Below are positions 57,301 through 64,000 of a DNA stretch of 64,000 nt, piece by piece (the first letter of the stretch is position 1; each line of letters starts with the position of its first letter). Under the pieces are notes generated by a model. It ran no database searches. It had not been told where the DNA came from and saw only the letters and a program-made list of their open reading frames with translations. Origin of the DNA: Amphiura filiformis. Taxonomy: Eukaryota; Echinodermata; Ophiuroidea; Amphilepidida; Amphiuridae. Both the position numbers and the translations under genes were made by a program. Where the stretch lies: assembly GCF_039555335.1 (NCBI RefSeq), contig NC_092646.1:20977029-21041028 (forward strand), written 5' to 3'.

Positions 57301-57971
57301 TCCGCGCAATTCCAAAGTGTTCAATGCTCGTAGCGAACATAAATCAAATCGTGGACATTTCACAGTGCCTGCATCCGAAACTTTCAGGTGCTGTAGAACA
57401 GTGAGATCAGCAAAAAGATGTTCAACTTTAGCACAGTCTGAAAAGAAATTGGTAGTCAAATTAATTTCAAGATGAAGCACGGATGTGATTTCAGCAAATG
57501 GCTCATTGTCTATATGCCGTAAATTACTACCAAATTCGACGGAAAGATCCAATAGGCTTTTGAGTCCGATAAACGCAGTAGCAGCTAGAGTTGATATGTG
57601 GTTACCAATCAAATTCAACACCTGCAGTTTGCCTAGCCCATGGAATGCCCGATCTTCTATGATGGATATGTTATTTGAGGACATGTCTAAATGAAGCAGA
57701 TTTCCAAACTTGAGGAAAGTATCATTGCGGACATGACAATACTTAGGTGATTATTTGATAAGTCGTGTAACTCAATGCCTGTGGTGTTAACATGAGGCAA
57801 TGGCGGAATACAAACTAACTTCCTGTTAGCACAGTCCAGATTGGTATAGTCCCATACTTTACACACTAAATTTCCGCTTGGGTTGGTACATGGTAACTTC
57901 TTGGTTGCTCCACACACTGGAATCAACAAAAACATTGAGACCAGTTTCAGTATGTGCAGTTTTTGAGCCAT
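54322..57971 (-). pseudogene. Toll-like receptor pseudogene
   Basis: The minus-strand receptor is recognisable end to end. A signal peptide starts at 57971 (MAQKLHILKLVSMFLLIPVC), followed by a short Cys-containing N-terminal cap (LPCTN...LVCKVWDYTNLDC). Leucine-rich repeats follow (LQVLNLIGNHIS, LETLDLSNSYIG, LEYLDLSGNAF, LETLDLSDNYI), then a cysteine-rich C-terminal cap (LYCDCDNQALNKW...SYLC), a membrane segment (WIYVTVGACCSLLVMLVIIF) and a basic stop-transfer. The TIR domain begins YDAYVCYHVND and resumes at 54622 with LVILSPQFLEDRYC and NLFWQNLKREL (the FW box). Without the insertion the length would be about 930 residues, normal for the family. Frame changes near 57735, 56640 and 55880, plus an 841-bp insertion in the TIR domain, make it a pseudogene as read. 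It would sense microbial ligands and signal through TIR adaptors. Confidence 0.88.
54610..55450. mobile_element. 841-bp insertion in the TIR domain with 13-bp duplication
   Basis: ACAATATCACTAG flanks both sides (54597-54609, 55451-55463), and removing one copy plus the insert makes the TIR reading continuous. The termini are related (ACTATGCCATAGTC against AGACTACCCGTAGTC inverted), and each end is a small perfect hairpin. Inside is a short tandem series (CGCTCATTGACTTACTGA). No transposase or tail is visible. The long duplication would fit a Mutator-like or target-primed element; the class is unknown. A true intron is an alternative but would add residues inside a conserved box. Confidence 0.68.
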
Positions 57972-57998
57972 TTTGAGACGGAATAGTTGCATTTGCAA

Positions 57999-58156
57999 GA
58001 GAGAAATTCATCCGCAGTGCCAATCTCGCTGTCAAGTTAAAAAGTTGAAAAATACATGAGCACTGTGAAACTGTCTAGATACAAGCCGGATGTGTACCAA
58101 TGTATGTATACTGCATTATGGAAAAATTTTCACAGGGGTTTAATTTTCGTTGTTAA
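57999..58156. promoter_or_regulatory. 5' flank of the Toll-like receptor pseudogene
   Basis: This is the minus-strand upstream region. No promoter element could be identified. Confidence 0.25.
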
Positions 58157-58375
58157 TTAACCCCCTGAACACTAGGCTACCTGCCGATCTAACATTACCT
58201 CTGATTGGTAAATTACGTGATATCTTCACTTTAATTACCAATCAGAATGGAGATTTACAAATAATTCACCCAAATTTTTTTGTGTGGTGAAATTATTCTA
58301 TCAATGTTGCTGATTGGTCCAATTGATAATAAAAACTTCTTTTGGCCAATCAGCAGGTAGTTCTCATGGGGTTAA
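58157..58375. mobile_element. TTAA-flanked MITE, second copy
   Basis: Same family as 46823-47046 in the opposite orientation. It is bounded by TTAACCCC and GGGGTTAA with shared GGCAGGTAG-type arms and an interior ACCAATCAGA segment. It lies in intron 3. Confidence 0.72.
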
Positions 58376-59734
58376 ACATGCACCTGTGAATTCAAAACCT
58401 TGCAAAAATATTTTCAACCCATAGACTTCAATGGAGTATGTATTGTATATAGCCCTTTCAAATCCTGAATAAAATATAAACCATGAAACTATTCAAACCA
58501 GTTAAAATTGCGAAAAATTAGCCCTGCGAAAATAACTTATTGATACAATACTGTACAGATATAGACATGCACTATAATTCAAAGGGGCTTTTGTCAGATT
58601 TTCTGAAGAGGGTGCATGCCCTAAATTACAAAAAAATGCACATATATAGCACACTACTATGTCAACATGTGGCTTAAGTGGAATCTGACAGAAGCTGTTT
58701 TGTTTCATGTTAATTTTTTAGTTCATGTCCAAATATGGAACAAAACTGCCAGCCCTTCACAATGCATGATTCCTATCCTTAAAGACAAAATTGAATTGAG
58801 AGCAGCGATGGCGTAACTAGATTTTTGCATTTGAGGGGCATGCAGCTGGGTGTAAATCTGCCTGGGGATGGATGGGGAAGCAAATAATCGCATAACTGGG
58901 TGAAAATCTGCTTGGGGTGGATGGAGGTAGCAAAATAATGGGGATTGCATAGCTGGGTGACAATCTGCCTGGGTGGGGGATCGAATAGCTGGGTAAAAAT
59001 CTGGTTTTGATGTGATTCAGAGGGCTCATCTAAAATATGATCAAGAAAACAAAATTAACTGAAAATCTGACATAGCCTCTTTAATGCACAAAAGTCTGAA
59101 TTGAATTAGAGTTGCCTGGTCAAAATAGTATCACATAGTACAGGCATCAACAGTTGTACATGTACAGCTGAGTAAATAGGAAAAGTTCATATACAAAGTG
59201 CGATATTATACAAATACTGTCAATGAGTGATTAAGTCCAATATCAAAAATACTTAAATGGGAAGTTATATTCAATGGGGACTAGTTGGGGAATTCCCTCT
59301 TTCAATGAATGAAAATATTCTTTCAGTTGCACTATTACAATTTAATTCACAAGGTTAAGGGTGGTCTTAACCCTGGAATTATGGAAACTTCCAGGCCTCA
59401 TAACTGCTAAATTGTTGGTCTAAAGTATATAAAAGTATACATATATAATATCGTAAAGGCTCGATAAATTCATCTGTGATGTCAAATTTGGGCCAGAATG
59501 CTCATTTTTTGCCACAAATCCCCCAAAAACGGTTTTTGGCCCACTTCGTTTTCGTTCAGAGGGGGCATGCAGTGGGTTGTCAAAATGGTCCGTTTTGTGT
59601 GACAATAATATAATGTACGTTTTTTGAGAGCTACCAGCATAGTTGGGAGGACCACTTGGCAATCTGTCATGTGTGGGGGATTTCTAAAGCTAAATACCCA
59701 TCATTTTTGCCATTGATTTTGATCCAAAAGCCTC
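58376..59734. other. Intron 3 spacer
   Basis: 58835-59000 holds three or four loose repeats of AGCTGGGTGxxAATCTGCCTGGGG (~45-60 bp). The rest is without recognisable features. Confidence 0.45.
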
Positions 59735-60025
59735 AAAATGGGCTATTCCAGTTGAAATCCACACTACCCCTGTGGAAGATTCTGGAAATATCTTCCACAT
59801 GGGGAGTATGTTTTTCAAATGTAATTGACCAGGGTTAATCATTTTGAAACTCATACTCCCCCTGTATTATGTCTTTACCTATATCTTCCACAGCTGGAGT
59901 GAGTATTTCAAATGAAAGTTACCCAATTAATATATTCTATTCAAAACTCATTCTCCCTCTGTGGAAGACCTTAGCTAAATCTTCCACAGGGGTAGTGTGG
60001 ATATTAAATGGAATAGCCCAATATA
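59735..60025. repeat. ATCTTCCACAGGGG family repeat, longest copy
   Basis: Alternating CCTGTGGAAGAT and ATCTTCCACAGGGG blocks are separated by 30-50 bp, with GGGCTATTCCAGTTGAAAT at the left and its near-complement ATTAAATGGAATAGCCCA at the right. The outer pair behaves like terminal inverted repeats. Confidence 0.75.
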
Positions 60026-60279
60026 GTTTCCTACTTTTCCTAGTTTTCTACTGATGTGAAATGATTAATTTTTGATGGGGATAAGTTATACCATTTTCCA
60101 CCCTGACGTGGCAGCGACATCAGTGCACATTTTATTGGGTGCAGCTTCAAATCACTAGCATTCGCTCAAAGTGCAGGCCTACACATGCACACATTTAAGG
60201 ATGCCGCGTAGATGCGCATCAGGATAGAAAATGGTATATGAATTTTAAATTCACTTCATTTCTTGGTTTTCACACACAG

Positions 60280-60433
60280 TGACCTGAACCTCATGCATGA
60301 TTTCACCGAGTCGGACCTGTTCACCATAGATGGGGATTCTCTGCTGGCTGACATCTTTGCACACAAAGGCCTGGATTTCACTCATGGCGGGCAACTGCTT
60401 CACTTTGTCTACCTTGTGGAACATTTCCTACAG
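60280..60433 (+). CDS. DDX60-like gene, exon 4
   Basis: Acceptor TTTTCACACACAG, donor GTAAGT, 154 bp. It encodes FTESDLFTIDGDSLLADIFA, then LLHFVYLVEHFLQ. This is the hallmark N-terminal block of DDX60-type proteins (ESxFFxIDGDSLL...QNLHFFYLVERYL in the vertebrate family). The family acts in the cytoplasm as SF2 (Ski2-like) RNA helicases linked to antiviral RNA sensing and RNA turnover. The helicase core lies further C-terminal and would be beyond this window. The spacing from this block into exon 5 matches the family without gaps. No frame damage is seen. Confidence 0.85.
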
Positions 60434-60540
60434 GTAAGTTCAAAGAAGTTCATCTACTTTTTGCCCCAAACAGCTGATTGTACATGATTAGTGTAATTTC
60501 TGTCACTCAAAGCTTTTTCTTGTAAATTTGATCGCTTAAA

Positions 60541-61131
60541 GAAAGTCTCCGGCAATCACGACATTATGCCTTATATGTTAGAAAAAAACATATCAACCAC
60601 AAATCACATGGTTTTATTTAAAACAAACTCATCTTAACCATAAAAATTTATAAAAACAGGCATGTCTTAACAAGCGATATTTAAAATTCCTGTGCCAAAA
60701 TTGTCTAGGGCAATGACATAATAGTTGTGCTCAACAGTCCCCAGCTTTCATTTTATTACTGGGACGTCATTGCACCAGATAATTTCGGTGCCTGGGAATT
60801 TTGAATATCGCGTATTGAGACATGACTGTTTTTATTCGTTTTTATGGTCAATATGAGTTTGTTTAAAATAAAACCATCTGATTTGTGCTTGATAATAATT
60901 TCCTAACATATAAGGCATAATCAGGCATGAGAATTTTCCTGCTTTTGCAGGATTTCCTTCTTTTTTGTGGTCCAAATTTCTGCACTTTCTTTTAATTTCA
61001 GCCCGTTTTTGGCCTTTTTAGTCTCATTTCATGCGCTTTTTCAGGCTTTTTCAAACTCTCAGGTTTTTTCATGGATGATCATTCTCATGCCTGCATAATG
61101 TTGTGATTGCCAGAGACTTCAAATATAATAC
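60541..61131. mobile_element. Inverted-repeat element (AGTCTCCGGCAATCAC family), copy 2
   Basis: Arms AAGTCTCCGGCAATCACGAC and GTTGTGATTGCCAGAGACTT, same family as 48505-49158. Its right arm is interrupted by the MITE at 60922-61093. It occupies most of intron 4, ending about 35 bp before the exon 5 acceptor. Confidence 0.75.
60922..61093. mobile_element. 172-bp MITE with CATAAT duplication
   Basis: 13-bp perfect inverted ends (CAGGCATGAGAAT) are flanked by CATAAT (60916-60921, 61094-61099). The uninterrupted site exists in the other arm of the same host element (ATTATG near 60564 in inverse), which proves the insertion. Same family as 3296-3463, also with a 6-bp duplication. Confidence 0.88.
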
Positions 61132-61166
61132 TAAACATACATTTCCAATATTTTCTTGTACCCAAG

Positions 61167-61556
61167 GACTTCCAAGGACGTGAGGGCCAATTCCACATCG
61201 TATTCTTCACAGAAGCCGAGTCCATATGGCACAGCAATCCGTTGAAACTCCTCGCGAGACGAACCATCATTCAACATCTCGAACACAACACAAACTGTCA
61301 TCTAAGAACCAACATATCCCACCCATACTCACCCAAATGGAAAGCCTACATAGACCAGGAGCATCCAGCGTTTGTAATGCTAAGCGATGGGGAGTCATTG
61401 GGCAGTAAACGTAGGATGCTGATACACTCTTTGCTGCGTGCCTCTGTGCAGTTGGGGTTAGACTGTGCTTTCTGCTCTGCTATGAGACGATCTCTAAGAA
61501 GCGTCAATACTTTCTATGTAGAAGCAAGGAAGGCTGGATGGTGTTGTGGATCACTG
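61167..61556 (+). CDS. DDX60-like gene, exon 5
   Basis: Acceptor CTTGTACCCAAG, donor GTAAGA, 390 bp (130 codons, phase 0 both sides). It begins DFQGREGQFHIVFFTEAESI, directly continuing exon 4. The family motif GGQFxIVFFKDAE aligns without a gap. It goes on with LLARRTIIQHLEHNTN, WKAYIDQEHPAFVMLSDGE and LLRASVQLGLDCAFCSAMRR, corresponding to the N-terminal PIN-like region of DDX60. Whether that region retains nuclease residues cannot be judged by eye. A MITE-bearing repeat ends only ~35 bp upstream of its acceptor. Confidence 0.85.
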
Positions 61557-62659
61557 GTAAGATATATTTTACATATTATTGTATTTAGTTCTTTTTGACT
61601 GCAGACAACAAGTTCCAATTTTTTTTAATTCAAAAATTTCAGAATTATGAATTTCCATGACCATAATTAAAATCAGCATGAAAAATTAATTAAAATGAGT
61701 ACAAACAAGCCTAGTATTGGTTCAGTGGTTTTTGAGATAGCTCTTAATATTTTGAGAAAATGTCTCAAAACCTGGACTTCTTATGTTGAAGTCTATCGCT
61801 AGCAAGCAGAGTATTAAGCTGAACTTATACTCGTTCGCTGAGCGATTGCGATGCATCACTTTTGAAAAGCGATGGGCAATTCCCAAATTGCAATACATCG
61901 CTCGTCACTTTTGCATTTTTACTAATCATGGCGTTCGTGATTGCAGACGACAATTAAAATGAATATTCAAAAGGCCACATAATATATTTTAGAACATCCA
62001 TTGCTGTCAATAATGTATTGTTGTGACTTAGTTCATCTCCGAAAGTTTATGACCAAGGAAGATAAATTAATTAACAAAATAATAGATTCATTTGGTAGGA
62101 AATGATTGGTTGATGAATTCACATGACAAGCAACATCACCCTGGAGTTGACATTTCTTCAACTCTCAAAACCGACAGAGTTTTTGCAGCGATGGGTATCG
62201 ATCAAACGGAAGTAAACACAGAGCATGCAAGAGAATCGCTTTTCTGCAAATGGAATCGAGTATAAATTCAGCTTTATTCTCTTTATTCATATTTAGATAA
62301 TGTATTTTCTATTTATATAGAATTGCAGATTCATACTTAGTGGTAATAAAAATGAAAGTTATCAAATTGAACTTCAACACTACTTGTTTATTCGCTTACT
62401 TATTAAAAATGTTCCTTATTAAGCAAATGAGGCAGTTTACACTCCGTAGCTTTTACACTGAAATTTCAGGGCTTGCTCTTTGTTATGTTAAAACCTTTCC
62501 CTATTTCATATGTGTTCAAGGCTGTTTCTGCACAGGTGAACTTGCATTTGCAGGACGACTATTTGCTGCAGACTAAAATATCACATTAGTGTACTCAGAG
62601 AATGTAATGCCTGTTTCTAAACTAACAGTGATGTGATTATACATGTTTTTATTATACAG
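61557..62659. other. Intron 5
   Basis: Holds a TIR element at about 61816-62274 and otherwise AT-rich sequence. No additional exon was seen. Confidence 0.5.
61816..62274. mobile_element. TIR element in intron 5
   Basis: The inverted ends AAGCTGAACTTATACTCG and CGAGTATAAATTCAGCTT enclose sequence rich in GCGATNN words (GAGCGATTGCGATGCATC and inverse near 62200). A TATT flank occurs on both sides, but the true target duplication is uncertain. No coding sequence. Confidence 0.65.
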
Positions 62660-62740
62660 AAGCAGGATGGCTACTCACAAGCCACGGCATCACTGGAGAG
62701 ACAAAATGCAATGCTCTATTCTCAGGCTGACCTCCACAGA
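62660..62740 (+). CDS. DDX60-like gene, exon 6
   Basis: Acceptor TTTTATTATACAG, donor GTAGGT, 81 bp (27 codons) in phase 0. It encodes KQDGYSQATASLERQNAMLY then SQADLHR. It fits the position of a helical linker after the N-terminal domain. Sequence similarity alone is weak; phase and splice signals support it. Confidence 0.6.
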
Positions 62741-62914
62741 GTAGGTATTTGACCTTGTATCAGTTTTGTACAGATGTTTGTGATTATTATCCCCCATGGC
62801 TTTTTAGCCACCCTGATGCGGCAATGACTTCGGTGCACATTTCATTGGGCGCAGCTTCAAATGGTAGTGTTTTATTTGCTCAGAGTGCTGGCATGCGCAT
62901 GTGTTTATCTACGG

Positions 62915-63430
62915 CTGATATTGGTATTGATGAAGTAGCTATACTTCTGATATCAGTTAATGAAGTAGCTATCTAATGCTGAAATTGGTATTGATGAAGT
63001 AGCTATCTACTACTTATATCAATATTAATGAAGTAGCTATCTACTGCTGATATTGGTATTGATGAAGTAGTTATCTACTGCTGATATTGGTATTAATGAA
63101 GTAGCTATCTACTGCTGATATTGGTATTAATGAGTGGGTAGATATGAAGTAGCTATCTACTACTGATATCAGTATTAATGAAGTAGCTATCTACTGCTGA
63201 TATTGGTATTAATGAAGTAGCTATCTACGACTTATATCAGTATTAATGAAGTAGCTATCTACTGCTGATATTGGTATTAATGAAGTTGCTATCTACTACT
63301 GATATTGGTATTGATGAAGAAGCTATCTTCTAATGATATCAGTATTAATGAAGTCGCTATCTGCTGCCTGATATTGGTATTGATGAAGTAGCTATCAACT
63401 GCTGATATTGGTGAAGTAGCTATCTACTGA
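62915..63430 (+). repeat. 34-bp minisatellite in intron 6
   Basis: About 15 units of GAAGTAGCTATCTACTGCTG ATATTGGTATTAAT with scattered changes. It ends about 30 bp before the exon 7 acceptor. Confidence 0.9.
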
Positions 63431-63458
63431 TTTTTATTATTTGAATCATTTCCGCCAG

Positions 63459-63599
63459 ATTTGTGGTCAGCTGCTGTCTATTCTAGAGAAGCAAGACAGT
63501 GTGAATCTAATCTCAACGTGTCGTGATGTCATCATAGTGATTGCCTGTGCTGATGTCATGAAAGGGGCATTTACATCAAGAAAGCAGGATGAAATGGAT
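63459..63599 (+). CDS. DDX60-like gene, exon 7 (last in window)
   Basis: Acceptor TCATTTCCGCCAG, donor GTGAGT at 63600, 141 bp (47 codons) in phase 0. It encodes ICGQLLSILEKQDSVNLIST, then CRDVIIVIACADVMKGAF and SRKQDEMD. With exons 1-6 it gives 409 uninterrupted codons. The gene continues past the right edge, where the helicase domains would be expected. Confidence 0.65.
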
Positions 63600-63894
63600 G
63601 TGAGTAGGAAATATGTATTAGTTTGTTTGTTTATTAGGCATCACATATCATACACAACCTTCAAAGTGAAAGTAATAGGATTTCATGAATTTTCAATGGG
63701 TATTCTTAGTCCGTGGGACACGCTAGCAGTATGCACAACAGAATATGTGAAGTTGTAAACAAGTTTAGTTCATTTTATAATAAGGGGAGTTTTTACAATG
63801 GTAACCCAATTTTTGCTTAAAAAATAGTTTACAGTTATTAAAATAATATTTAACTGACTAAGAATGAGAATAAGCGATAGGAATTTTTGCTTTT
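63600..63894. other. Start of intron 7
   Basis: AT-rich, no further exon seen. Confidence 0.4.
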
Positions 63895-64000
63895 ACTATC
63901 CTCTACCTATGATAGATGACAAGCAGGTCCAATATTTTTTATCGTAGTGGATACTCAAAATATTGGACCTGCCTGTCGTTTATCACACGGTAGAGGACAG
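63895..64000. repeat. Hairpin-forming palindromic element at window edge
   Basis: CTATCCTCTACC...GCAGGTCCAATATTTT and its near-complement AAAATATTGGACCTGC...GGTAGAGGACAG form arms of about 43 bp around a short loop. It is probably a small MITE that ends at or just past the window edge. Confidence 0.7.

Noticed and set aside
63459..63758. Extending exon 7 to the stop near 63756
   Set aside because: A strong GTGAGT donor at 63600 follows the last coding-like residues. The text after it is AT-rich and loses coding character.

Overview
The window is animal nuclear DNA: AT-rich and intron-bearing, with GT-AG exons scattered between dense transposon debris and satellite arrays. No bacterial operon structure, rRNA, tRNA or CRISPR array was recognised. 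A DDX60-like helicase gene, a Toll-like receptor and a Ngaro-type tyrosine-recombinase retrotransposon together suggest a marine invertebrate, perhaps an echinoderm, hemichordate or other non-vertebrate deuterostome. That placement is inference.

Layout. 1-8.4 kb: minus-strand exons of a mobile-element-like gene (a DUF6589-like domain followed by an acidic disordered tail) in several shuffled partial copies, with Tc1 and Harbinger-type transposase fragments. 9.5-15.1 kb: a ~65-bp minisatellite of about 50 units, split by a TA-flanked DNA transposon and by the 3' end of a retrotransposon. The minisatellite unit resembles the zinc-knuckle coding segment of that retrotransposon. 15-21 kb: small transposons, two weak exon candidates and an integrase-like fragment. 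21.2-25.6 kb: a satellite built on a TTTGATACACTTTTGATA-type word, in opposite orientations in its two halves. 25.7-34.6 kb: TIR elements, a decayed LINE on the minus strand and a nested set of inverted repeats.

35.8 kb to the window end: the 5' part of a plus-strand DDX60-like gene. Seven exons join in phase into 409 codons, interrupted by very large introns. Intron 1 holds a complete 8.2-kb Ngaro-like element with split direct repeats in the order A1-ORFs-B1-A2-B2. Its gag, reverse transcriptase/RNase H, tyrosine recombinase and SGNH hydrolase regions are all recognisable but frameshifted, and a 66-bp minisatellite lies between A2 and B2. Intron 3 holds a ~2.05-kb tandem duplication and, antisense, a Toll-like receptor pseudogene. 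The receptor's TIR domain is split by an 841-bp insertion flanked by a 13-bp duplication.

The main biological content is therefore two families linked to innate immunity, one nested antisense inside the other, in a region heavily remodelled by transposons. The helicase core of the DDX60-like gene would lie beyond the right edge. Exon joins and domain names were read by eye and have not been tested by alignment or transcripts.
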